DNA of 64,000 nt from Parietaria judaica (Eukaryota; Streptophyta; Magnoliopsida; Rosales; Urticaceae): contig OX940861.1 in NCBI GenBank assembly GCA_954871525.1, positions 35,911,201 to 35,975,200 of the forward strand, read 5' to 3'. Position numbers and translations under genes: made by a program. This document shows, piece by piece, positions 44,013 through 55,039 of the stretch (position 1 is its first letter; each line of letters opens with the position of its first letter). The notes beneath the pieces were generated by a model that was not told the origin of the DNA, did no database searches, and saw only the letters and a list, made by a program, of their open reading frames with translations.

Positions 44013-46521
44013 TGCGGTAGATTTCTCTCTTTCGGCCTTAGCGGCCTGGATGTTCCGGAATGCGCTCATATAGCAGATCCTGGATTGCTTCTGGTTTCCC
44101 TTGACCTCAACGATTTTTCCTTCCCTATTGGGGAAGCGTATTAGTTGATGGTACGACCTTCATCATGTGCAGCCATGGTCTTCCTAGTATCATGTTGTAA
44201 ACTGACGGGCAGTCTAATACTAGGAAGTTCTTTGTCCTTCCTACCCCTGCTGCTGCGATTGACAGCCGTACCGTGCCTATTGCATTGATGGTTCCTCCAT
44301 CGAAGCCGGTTAGAGGGATGGTTTCCCTGCTGATCTCGGTTTCTTCGACTCCCAACTTCAGCAACGGCTCCAGGAAGATCACGTCGACTGAGCTCCCATT
44401 GTCGATTAGTATTCTATCCGTCGTGTATGAGGCAACTAGGAGTGTGATAACTAGCGCGTCATCGTGCGGACCGATCAGTGTGGCTGCTTCACTGTCCTTG
44501 AATGAAATTTCAAAATCCGGCTCTCGCCTCGGAACGATTATTGGTCCGGCTTTGAGCCTTCGTTGGTGAGCCTTGATGGAATTGACTGAATTTTCGTGCA
44601 GTTGGGACCCTCCTACTATTGTGTAGATTCTGCCAATGGGCTCGGGGATCTCATCAAGCTGTTCGCCAATGTCTTCTGTTTCCTCATATGTCTGCTCGTC
44701 TGGTTCAGCGAGCATGTGTACCCGTCCTCTTTTGTTTGGCTGGGCATTTTCTCTTGGTGTCCTTTGCCGCTCGGCTCTTTTTTGGCTGTTCTGAGGTTGG
44801 TCTTGAGGGGGGTTCTGTTCGGGTGCTTGCCCGTTTTTCAGCTCATTGCCGAAGTTTATTTCTCCCAATTCTCCATTGATGTATTTTTCGGCCAGGCGAG
44901 CACGGAGCACCATACAGTTTCTTGTATGGTGTCCGAACACCTTGTGGAAATTGCACCATGCTTTGGGGTCGTGTCGCGGGAATGCTTCATGGCTATACGG
45001 CGGGAAGTCCTTGGTGCTGACTAATATTTCTCCTGGGGCTTCTTCTACTTCAGCCTGTGCTTCGAAATCCGCGGTTTCTGAATTTACGTTGAAAACGTAT
45101 GGATTTCGCGGGTTCGGTCCGTTGTTTACCCTCGGATTCTGGGTTTGGAACGGATGCTTTTGGGTCGGGGAGGAGCTCCTTTGTCCTCTGAAGGGATTGT
45201 TGTGGCCTCCGGTTCTGGGCTGTATCGGTTGACCGGCTAGGCCTGGGTTTCGTTGATGGACGGGCTGGAGTCCGTGCTTTCTTCGTAGAGCCTCTAGCTC
45301 CTCGTCGTGTCTGATCCAATTGGACGATCTGTGGATTACGTCTTCAATGGAGTTGTAACGATTTACGACTATATCCGTTTTGAATTTTGAGTCGTACCAT
45401 AACCCGGCCGTGAGGGCAGCTATGGCAGTCTCGTCACTTATCCCGTCTATCTTGACCATGGTTTTCTTGAACCGGGTCATGAAGGATCTGAGAGGCTCTC
45501 CTCTCTCCTGCTGTAAAGCATAGAGGTTTGCCACTGTGGTCTCGGTTTCCATAAACATGGAGAAATGTTTGAGAAACAGGGTGGTCAGCTGCCCGAAGTT
45601 ATCGATGGATCGAGGTTCCAGTTTCGAGAACCACTCCATTGCTGGGCCGGCCAGATTCTCCGAAAAGTACTGGCATCGCCCAACGTCTAACTCGAGTGCT
45701 TCCAAGTTTGCCCGCCCCATTGCGATCCTGAACAATCTTAGGTGTACTTTGGGGTCAGTTGTCCCGTCGTACTTTGGCAGATTCACTCGTCCTCCGTCTC
45801 TGAGCCTGAAGGGGGTCCTTTCTGACTCCTCCACTAGACGCTTTATCTCAGGGGCGGCGGTGGTGGCACTGTGTACACGGGAGTGCACAAGAACGAGTTT
45901 TTCGTTCATCTCAGCCATTGAGCGTTTAAGTTCCTCCAGCTCCGTGCTTTGGGGAGCGGGTTCGGGTTACGCGGTCTGGAGGTGTGCCCGTCCATACACC
46001 GAGCTTGGATGCCTCGGGTACGTGCTAGGCTGCCCATTAAGGGCCTGGACGGTGTCACAATTTTGCTCGGGTCCGGACAGATAGCCCGGGCGACTAGAGC
46101 GTTGGCGACTGCTCGATGCAAAGTTCCCTGTCCCAGTCGGATAGTACCCCGACAGGAGGGTGAAGAGGGGTGTCCCTACTTCGGGAGGCGGCGGAGGTGT
46201 TGGGGGCCTGGGGCCGCTAGGCGGCGGGGGCTGGTTTTGCCTCGGCGCTTGCGGATTGTCCAGATCGGAAAAATCAAAATGGACAGCGCTGAGGTTAGCC
46301 CGGCTCTGGTGCCCAGAGCCCTGTACTGGACCTACTCGGCTACTATTCTGGTGTTGTTCATTTTGGGCTTGGTTTGCCGCGAGAAGTTCGATCTGCCTGC
46401 GCAGTTCTTGGTTCTCGGCGTTCCTCGCCTCCAGTTGAGACTGTAGTTCGTCTGTTTTCGTGTTTTGCCTGGGGTTGTTCACCTCAGACTCGGTCACGGC
46501 TATGATTTCGTCGTTGCTCAT
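44010..46521 (-). pseudogene. Tat-2 gag-protease, inactivated
   Basis: Start equivalent to Tat-1 (MSNDEII at 46521). A stop at 45967-45969 interrupts the frame after about 184 codons. The same frame resumes and is open to near 44146, with the Gag domain, the CHHC knuckle (CNFHKVFGHHTRNC) and protease DNGSS. An 11-bp deletion near 44146, between copies of ATCAACT seen in Tat-1, then shifts the frame before the natural end. Not functional. Confidence 0.85.
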
Positions 46522-46585
46522 GTTTGCGGAGTGCTTCGAGCTCGTGGATGTTGGCGAGATCAATTTCCCACAGACGGCGCCAAAC

Positions 46586-47423
46586 TGTTGACGTGGTTTC
46601 CCACTTCAAACAGTCAAGTGTGACTTGTGAGCGTATGATATTCTTGAGATTGATGACTTGGTGGAATTCGATCTCTCACGTTGCAAGCTCTCGATTCACT
46701 CTCGATATATGTATATAAATATAAGCAGTATAAATGAGACGAGGGGTTTTTTTATAGAGGTTCGTCCCAGGCGATAGTTGACTACGTCCTCTGTTAGTTT
46801 ATTGCGACAAATGACATAGACGGACAGCTACAGGCAGCAAATCACGTCTAGAACCAAAGAAAGAATGGGAAGAAATGAATAGAATACAACGAAATCTCAA
46901 AGTAAGCAGAAATGCCGGGTAGCGAGCTCTCGATGTATTCTCTCATGGATGCGTGTGTTGATCTGAGCTTGATATTTATAGGCTTCAATTCTTCCCGTTG
47001 GACTTCCAGGAATCGTGGGGTCTTCTCTCCGAGTTGAACGGATTGAATGGCTCGCCTTGCTACACGTGTCCCACGACTATGTTTTCTTTGTCGAGTTTGA
47101 ATTATGCCCGTAGAAGACTTGACTCCGTGCTCCTGATCTTCCGCTAAGGTTTGAATTGAGATGCCGGGTAGAGAATGTGACGATTCTACCCTCTTCTTCC
47201 TGAGCTTATGACGGATAGTATTGGGCCTTTGGGCTTTTTAGACCGAGTTGCCTTGTATCCGTTGGGCTTTGTATGATTGAGGACTCTAGTGGGCTTCTCA
47301 ATTGGGCTTTTATGGATATCGATCTATTCCTTTAAAACCTTTAATCTTTACTTGTAAATTTAATTCATTCACAACTTTAGCATTTTATGTCATATTAAAT
47401 AATGACGAATCTGTACATCAACA
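46586..47423 (-). repeat. Tat-2 5' LTR
   Basis: 838 bp, followed inward (46585 downward) by the primer site TTTGGCGCCGTCTG on the minus strand. Flanked outside by GCCAC. Confidence 0.93.
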
Positions 47424-47429
47424 GCCACT

Positions 47430-48034
47430 ACGTTCAAGCATGAAATGCGATCCCAAAAATTTATGATAAAAAAAATGCGAATTATTAGCCATAGGTTTGA
47501 GTTTCGCACATGAAAATGTGAATTGTGAATAGGAGTTTTGAGGACACGAACTTTGGCAATATATGTATTTGGCTTCAAGTTCAAAATAACATGCGAATCT
47601 ATAAAGTGCAACAAAATTGACAACACGTCATCTTGCATGGTCTAGGGTTATATAGGCTTATAGGTTTCCGAATATGATATGTACATATGTGTATATACAT
47701 ACACGCACACGTAATATATTTATATTTATGAAATTTATTTAATGATGTAACGACGCATGCTTATAAGTAGTGATATATACGTAGTATTTATGATCATGCA
47801 CTTTTTGCCCTATACTATGGTTATATAGTAGCTAGCTTGTAATTGGAACGTATTGGAAGAAAACAATACACTTTTATTGGTGGACATTGATGATTCTGAA
47901 CAAGAAAATAGTTAACCTAGCTATAACTTGAGAATTGGACGTGTTTAATAACTTGATGTTAATATAATAAATTTTTATGACACACATTTTAGTTGAGTCG
48001 AAAGACATGAAAAGTGTCAATTGTGCAATGCTCT
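47430..48034. other. AT-rich DNA between Tat-2 and a MULE MITE
   Basis: No gene recognised; one short frame (47638-47390) has no recognisable product. Confidence 0.55.
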
Positions 48035-49053
48035 ATAATATTAGGGTTAATGACGGCGAAAATACTCAAAGTTTGGTCAAAGAACTTCTCGTGTACCCAA
48101 AGTCTAAAAGTGGTGGCAAAAGTACCCAAAGTTACATTTGGGGCGTTGACCACTCCATTCTCGTAACGCAGTTAACTTACCCGTTAATTCTGGTCAGTGG
48201 CGTAGCCACGTACATACCAGTGTATGTACGGGCTGCGTCTCAATTTTATAAAAATAAAATAAAAAAAATTATTGGATTCGAAGAGGCTCGGTCTCTGCCT
48301 TCCAAAATTAATCGTCGTTCAGTTTACTCTCCTCCCCTTCTATCTCTCCTTCGCCATTGCCCTTGCTCTAGCTTAGTAACCGTCGTTCAGAGACTCGGTC
48401 CTTGCCGTTGCGACTCACAGTCGCCCTTCGCCGTCGGTTCTCGGCTTCTCGCCATCGCTGCGATCTCACACAGTCGCCCTTCGCCGTTGGTTCTCGGCTT
48501 CTCGCGATCGCTGCGATCTCACAGCGTCGGTTCTCGCCGTCGCCGCGACTCTCGTCGCTGTAAAGCTCACACCGTGATCAGTTCTCGCCATCGACATCGG
48601 TTCTAGCCATCGGTTCTCGACATCGGTTCTCGCCGTCGGTTCTCGACATTGCCGCCATCGACATTGGTTCTCGACATCGGTTCTCGCCGTCGCCGCGACT
48701 CTCACACAGCCGTCGCTGCAACTCTCACACCGTGATCAGTTCTCACCGTCGCCATCGGTTCTCGCCATCGTCGCTGCTGCAACTCTCCGGTACATAAGCT
48801 TCTATTTCAGTATGAATACGAAAACATGAATATATGAATATATGAATATATTCATCGACTCGACAGCATGATGAAGATATAATGAATAGAGTATTCCTAG
48901 TTAATTAGTTAGCTTTGTGTTAGTGGTCAGTATATTTAATGTTGGTCAGTATATTTAAATATAATATATGATATGATATGAGTAGATTATAGATGTGTTA
49001 TTTTTTTTGTTATTTTTATATAGCTGTAAACTCTGTTTTTTTTTTTTAAACAG

Positions 49054-49303
49054 GACCGTTGCGATGTTGAGATACTTCAAAAAAATATCGGATACCGGCG
49101 TTACTTCGAGCGATCCTAGAGAAAGGCCTTCATGTACTCCGAGCAATCCTTCACATATTCCGCCAGTTACTGAAAAAAAAAAACATATAAGTCCTTCATA
49201 TACTCCGAGCGATCCTGGAGAAAGGCCTTCAATACTAGACTATCATCCTAACGACCGAGACGATGTTCGAAGGAAATATATGCAAGCAGGGGGCTCTTGC
49301 TAG
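49054..49303 (+). pseudogene. hAT transposase N-terminal fragment
   Basis: Begins after an acceptor-like TTTAAACAG at 49053; ATG at 49064 (MLRYFKKISDTG). It ends ILDYHPNDRDDVRRKYMQAGG, the N-terminal motif of plant hAT transposases of the TTF-type zinc-finger class. The domain is cut off after this motif. The middle holds an imperfect internal repeat (SCTPSNPS, SYTPSDPG). Confidence 0.65.
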
Positions 49304-49366
49304 TAAAATGGTTCAGACGAAGAAAAAAAAAGTGTTACATATTCGTATGTCTATAAGCACATCACT

Positions 49367-49582
49367 TTGGCACTTATATTGCCCGTGGCTACTGCAGCTG
49401 TGGAGAGAGTTTTTTCTGCTATGAACATCATCAAGACTAGATTACAAAATCGAATGGGAGACATGTTTATGAATGATAGTATGCTTGTGTACATCGAGAG
49501 GGATATTTCTATTTCTATCGACGAGGAATCTATTATGCAATACTTCCAAAATATGAAAACTCGACGTTATATTTTGTACTAG
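49367..49582 (+). pseudogene. hAT transposase C-terminal dimerisation domain
   Basis: LPVATAAVERVFSAMNIIKT plus RLQNRMGD, then NDSMLVYIERDI, matches the conserved hAT C-terminal dimerisation domain, ending naturally at a stop. It joins the N-terminal fragment across an internal deletion of the RNase H-like catalytic core. Confidence 0.85.
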
Positions 49583-50356
49583 GTAACATTATTTATTTTT
49601 CTTTTCGTTATTAGATGTTACAATGTTATCGAATACATTCAAAACTGATCTTATGCTTGATTCTTCTTATAGGATTTGGGGCTCGTCAATGATGTCTCTG
49701 TTATCGCGCTATTTTGGTCGTCGGTTCTGATTCTATTCTCGTTGCTCACTAAGTTTGTCGCTATTTTTCCTCTGTTTTTGTTATAGCAATTATTTGTGGG
49801 TTTTTTTAAACATAGAATTGTTATTGTTGCGACGTTGAAATATTTTGAAAAGATATTGGATACCGGCGTCGACGTAACTTGTTGCGATTGTTGTTAACCG
49901 TATGCTTGAATTTTTTTTTACATTGGGCACCACCTAAATTGAAATCCTGGCTCCGCCACTGATTCTGGTCACGTGGAAAAACGTGGGTCGCTGACATAGC
50001 AATTTTTTTCCACGTGGACGAGCCTACATCTGCCTCGTTTACGACAAAACAATGAATTAAACCTCTAATTGGGCTCTTCCATGTGGCAAAAAATTGCCAT
50101 GTCAGCAACCCACGTTTGTCCACGTGGCCTGATTTAACGAGTAAGTTAACTACATTACGAGAATGGAGTGGTCAACGCCCTAAATACGACTTTGGGTACT
50201 TTTTCCACCACTTTTAAACTTTGGGTACACGAAGGGTTCTTTGACAGAACTTTGGGTTTTTTTGCCGTCATTAACCCATAATATTATTATATTAGCGTAT
50301 AATGTATGTTATTATATTCATATTTTTATGATTTAATTTTTTAATGTAAATATATA

Positions 50357-51562
50357 AGGGTAAATGAAGCAAATACCAATTTGGGACTCAAGGTTTCAAA
50401 AAAATGCCCAAACTTATTTATGGTAATTAAAACCACCAACTAATGGAAATGTGGACCAATATACCCTTTAGATTTTTAATTTTATTCGACTAATCCTGTT
50501 TAATAAGAAAAGATTTATTGATTTATTTATAATTAATATTCCTTCATTGTAGCATAATAGAATTAACCAATTAATGCTTAAAAAACCCTTAACCGTAGCA
50601 TATTTAGTCTTCCCTATTAAGTAGGAATATTTGAATAACTTTATTTTAATAAAATCAAATATGCATTATTTTTTTATAGCTAGAAAAAAAAATTCAATAA
50701 CAAATTTGGATCCCTCCTATTTTCTAGCAATTATAATACAAAAAAAAATAGTAAATAAATTCATATTTTCTAGCAAGTAATTAAGTAAAAGAAATTATAA
50801 TTACGTCAATATAATTTTAGTAATACGTAAATTTAGTTACGAAAATGTTAATTACGCAAAAATCGAATGACTAAGAACACCAATATTGATAATTTAACAT
50901 CATTTAGCTTGAATGTGAAATTTGTTTGAGCTACGTTGTGAATATGTAAATGAAATTTCAAAAACGGTTTTAATTATCCGTAATTAAAATTACAAAGTTT
51001 TGGTAATTAAATTTACTGCTTCGTATTGGTATATACATATACAATTATGGTTTATATTTACGATTTGCTTAAACAGTTCCCGTATAATGTATTATATACA
51101 TATACAACTTTGGTAATTAAAATTACAGTTTGGAATTGGTGTATTGAAATACAATTTCAGTTTTAGAATAAAAAAATGAATCAAGTGCCTAAGAACAATC
51201 AGGATTGATAATCCAAATACCAGATCAAAACCAAGAAGCTCAAAGACCAGATCTTACAAAACCTAGTTATCCATCCCTTAATTTGAAACCAAGAAAAGCT
51301 TACCGAGGTGAAACTATGTACGTAATAGTTACTACATGTACGCAATTGTAACTACATATATGTAACTGTAATTACGTAAAGTAACTACAATTAGTAATAG
51401 TAACTACAATTACGTAATCGAAATAAAAATTACATTTGTATCTATAGTCACTTAATTGTAACCATAGTTACATAAGTGTAATTACAATTACGTAACTAGT
51501 TATTTTCTTCTTAATAAGTGATTATAGATATATTAAATCGTATAAGTAATTACCATTTACTG

Positions 51563-51614
<52 letters not shown>

Positions 51615-53465
51615 ATTAAGCCATCCCAGTTTAATGTTGTTGGTTTTGTAGAAGATTAGTTTTTACTAATCGTATAATTATTTACCATTATTCATTCTCA
51701 GTTTATTAGCCAGAAATCGTATATGTATTATTTGTTTCCTTTAATTATAAGATTGTGCAACTCATAATTAATGAACTGTAATTTTTCTGTAATTAATATT
51801 GTCAATTTTGGTAGTATTAACAAGCTTCAATAAATCCACTTCGCTCATGCGGTGTGTTTCTACGAATAGATTATCGAAGACAGAAACTCAAATCATTGAT
51901 GAATTGGAAAAAAAATTGGCCCGTTAGGTGTTTGGACGTTTCTCCTACTTTCTTGTAAACTGGGCTCGGATATTCTTCGCAATTCAACCCTGTTGCCTCG
52001 CACGTTAGAACTTGTTGGCGCCTCCGATGGATTAGTTGATTTCATTTCCTAAAATCATAGGAAATCAATGAGGACAATTTAACAATGTAGCTTAAATCTG
52101 TAATTGTAGTTAAAAATACCAAATATTGTAAAAACTCTATAATCACAAACTGTAATTGCAATTAATAATACGTTTTGTAATTACAATTACAAAATTCAAT
52201 AACACCTATAATGCATTACAAAAAAGAAAACTCAGTATGGTAATAGTTACCGATTTTTTACGGTTTGAAATTGGTAATCACGGTTACAATTACATTCTAT
52301 ACAGTTTGAAATTGATAATTTTATACAGTTTGAAATTGATAATTTTACGGTTTGAAATTGGTAATCAGAGTTACAGTTACATTTGGCTATTTTATATACG
52401 ATTACAGAGTTTGAAATTGTAATCAAAATTCCAACCGTAAAAATAACAAATTGGTAATCACAATTACAGAGTTTGTGATCAAAAGGCCAAACATATTACT
52501 CAAACAACATATCCATATAGGCTTTAAATTGCAGTAAAGAGCAACATATCCATCATCGTCGACTCCACGGGTAGCATCATGTGCAAGAATTTATAGTCAA
52601 GAACACATATTTCCATTGTTACACTGTCAGACATGGTTTCAGAGCAACATAACCTAAATTCCAAAATCTCTAAATTCCAAAATCATAAATTCCAAGACCT
52701 TAAATATAACACAAACATTGATAAACTACCAAAATCCTACCAGAAAGCGAATTTTACAGAGAAGTGCATTAATTTTAAACCAATTGAGTTGCAAAATTTA
52801 CCTGGGTGCCTACGTTCGGTGTAATAAGGTTCGATTCGTCGCCCCGTCTGTGAGAAAGAGCTGATTCAGTCTTGGAAAGAACAAAAAATTCGACGAAAGC
52901 AATAGACGAAACCAAATGGCGTCTTACCTGGGTGGTTGTGTTCGACGGAGCGCGACACAACGGATCTGACGAACTCGAGGGAATCTATGAGGACGAACTC
53001 CGGTGAAATAATCTCGAAAAAACTTATAAGATTCGGCATCAATCTTTAATCTTGCAACGGAAGAAGGCGACGGAGAAACCAGAGAAGCGACGGAGGAAGG
53101 CGAGGGAAAAGAGAGAGATCTTGGCGATGGAAGAAGCTTCGGGGAGAAAGTGAAGAGAGAGTGGAGGAAAAAGGAAATTAATATGTGATAAATGATGAAT
53201 ATTTTTTGAAAAAGTAACATAATTAAATAAAATTGTAATTAATTGGGGGAAGTTGTCGACCATAATTATAGGAAAAACTAATTTCGAAAATAAAATATAT
53301 TATTGATAATTATTATACGAAAATTAATAATTATAACTAATATTAGGGTTAATATGGTCCAAATAAAGTTATTAATGGGTATAAATGAGTTTTAAGAAAC
53401 TATGGCATTTCTCTTAAACTTTTAGTGTTTTTTGGACATTTGGTGGGTTTTTCTAATACATAATA
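50357..53465. mobile_element. Probable long-TIR non-autonomous element
   Basis: The left end (50357-50470) and the inverted right end (53350-53465) share diverged similarity, including GTTTC-AAAA, CCAACAAAT-like stretches and TGGACCA-TAT-ACCCT. Subterminal DNA is full of GTAATTAC/GTAACTAC-type repeats (50990-51500, 52080-52460). A GC-richer block at 52800-53160 has CACCCAG-GTAAG splice-donor-like junctions on the minus strand and a CT-rich leader, as if it were the front of a transposon gene. No protein was recognised and no duplication confirmed. Confidence 0.4.
51567..51612. repeat. TA microsatellite
   Basis: About 23 TA units. Confidence 0.95.
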
Positions 53466-53469
53466 TTAT

Positions 53470-54225
53470 TAATTAATTTGAACTTTTAGTATTTTAATTA
53501 AGTTCAACGAGTATAAGATTTTTTTTCTTCTTCTTTAACAATATTATAATCAGTGGCGGAAATTACGTACCAGAGGGTTTGATGTAATTTTTTGTCAAAA
53601 ATTTAACTTAAAAGGGATATTTATATATTGGTGAAAGTTAGGGAGGTTAAACTAAAATTTTACATAAATTTACGCTAAAATTGAAAATATGATATTATTA
53701 AAAAAAAAATGGAGGGGTGGTTTGAACGCATTTCTCTCCTTCATCCAACTATATAATAGTTAAATGAATTAAAAGTTGGATAAAAATAACTAATAAAGGA
53801 GCCTTATACATGTTTAACACGATTTATAAATAAAATGAGTCTGATTTATATTACAATTAAATAAGATATGCATCCATTGACATTATAGGCCTATAAAACT
53901 ATGGTAGAAGGTTGACATGCACGTATATAGTTATTACTTGTCAAGTTGTCATCTTCCTTCGAAGTCGAACTCAAGAATACATCACTAATGGAAATCTACA
54001 ATATTATAACTCAAAATTTTATATGAGTCATATATACATTATATATGACCTTATCTTATTTGTACTAAATAACATCAATGGTGTGTAATACATGACCTCA
54101 CAAATTCATGTTTTACAATTTCAGTTTCAACATCAATACGACATTCCATACTCTCTACTCTCTAGTATCGTCGTATATAAGTATATTATCGTGACGCTAC
54201 TGGGACCACCACTTTCAATTCAAGA

Positions 54226-54285
<60 letters not shown>

Positions 54286-54549
54286 CAGACCAGTGAGAGC
54301 TATGTATTTTTACATTTTTAGTACCATGTTATACACGTCAATTGAAACAAGAGGTCTCGTACATACACAAATCGGTACCAGATAGTTGGAAAAACCAAAA
54401 GCACAACTGTCTCTTTTTCTTTTCTTTTTTTTTGAAGGAAAAGCACAACTGTCTCTCATTCACAACTAATTACACATATGAAAATTATGTTTACAATTTT
54501 GCCCTCGTCCTCAAATTGGGTGTCTTCGAAATAATGCCCCTAATTGACG
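53470..54549. other. AT-rich DNA with a TA microsatellite
   Basis: No gene recognised. TA run at 54233-54282. CAGTGGCGGA at 53551 looks like a hAT end, but no partner was found. Confidence 0.5.
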
Positions 54550-54559
54550 TTTGGAACAA

Positions 54560-55028
54560 GGGTTAATGACGGCGAAAATACCTAAAGTTTAGTCAAAGAA
54601 TCCCTCGTGTACCCAAAGTTAAAAAGTGGTGGTAAAAATACTCAAAGTCGCATTTGGGAAGTTGACCACTCCATTCTCGTAACGCCGCTAACTTATCCGT
54701 TAACTCTGGCCACGTGGACAAATCTGTTTTGTTAAGTGTAATCATTAGGGATTTAATTAGTTGTATTAAATAGTATTAACTAGGGGTTTAATTTGTTGTT
54801 TTGTCATAAACGAGGTTGATGTGGGCTCAACCACGTGGCAAAAATTGTTATGTCAGCAACCCACGTTTGTCCACGTGGCCAGAGTTAACGGGTAAGTTAA
54901 CGGCGTTACGAGAATGGAGTGATCAACTCCCTAAATGTGACTTTGGGTATTTTTGCCAACGTTTTTAAACTTTGAGTACACGAGAGGTTCTTCGACCAAA
55001 CTTTAGATATTTTCTCCGTCGTTAACCC
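54560..55028. mobile_element. Long-TIR MULE MITE, copy 3
   Basis: 469 bp; ends GGGTTAATGACGGCG and, inverted, GGGTTAACGACGGAG; perfect 10-bp duplication TTTGGAACAA (54550-54559 and 55029-55038). TIRs of about 150-180 bp. The uninterrupted reference copy of the family in this window. Confidence 0.9.
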
Positions 55029-55039
55029 TTTGGAACAAA

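Larger units (their letters stand above)
35623..47423 (-). mobile_element. Tat-2: complete but mutated Tat retrotransposon
   Basis: 11,801 bp, minus strand, same family and gene order as Tat-1. LTRs at 35623-36461 (3') and 46586-47423 (5'); perfect target duplication GCCAC at 35618-35622 and 47424-47428. The LTRs differ at about 13 bases plus one indel (about 1.6%). Gag, pol and the antisense gene each carry disabling changes. The boundaries and duplication are intact, so it inserted as a full copy and decayed in place. Confidence 0.95.
48195..49961 (+). mobile_element. hAT element nested in the MULE MITE, 1767 bp
   Basis: TIRs CAGTGGCGTAGCCA and, inverted, CAGTGGCGGAGCCA; perfect 8-bp duplication ATTCTGGT (48187-48194 and 49962-49969) made from MITE sequence. 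It contains a long CTCGCCGTCGGTT-type degenerate repeat (48380-48790), the first coding part and the C-terminal end of a hAT transposase, and a second diverged copy of the first exon near 49805-49880. It has lost the catalytic centre, so it cannot move by itself. Confidence 0.92.
48044..50277. mobile_element. Long-TIR MULE MITE, copy 2, split by a hAT
   Basis: Ends GGGTTAATGACGGC in both orientations, with TIRs of about 150 bp. A perfect 9-bp duplication ATAATATTA flanks it (48035-48043 and 50278-50286), typical of Mutator-like elements. Without the nested hAT it is about 459 bp, matching copy 3. Confidence 0.9.

Noticed and set aside
48370..48790. Open frames in the CTCGCC repeat (48466-48705 minus, part of 47977-48606 plus)
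   Set aside because: Produced by a degenerate short tandem repeat inside a hAT element; low-complexity translation.
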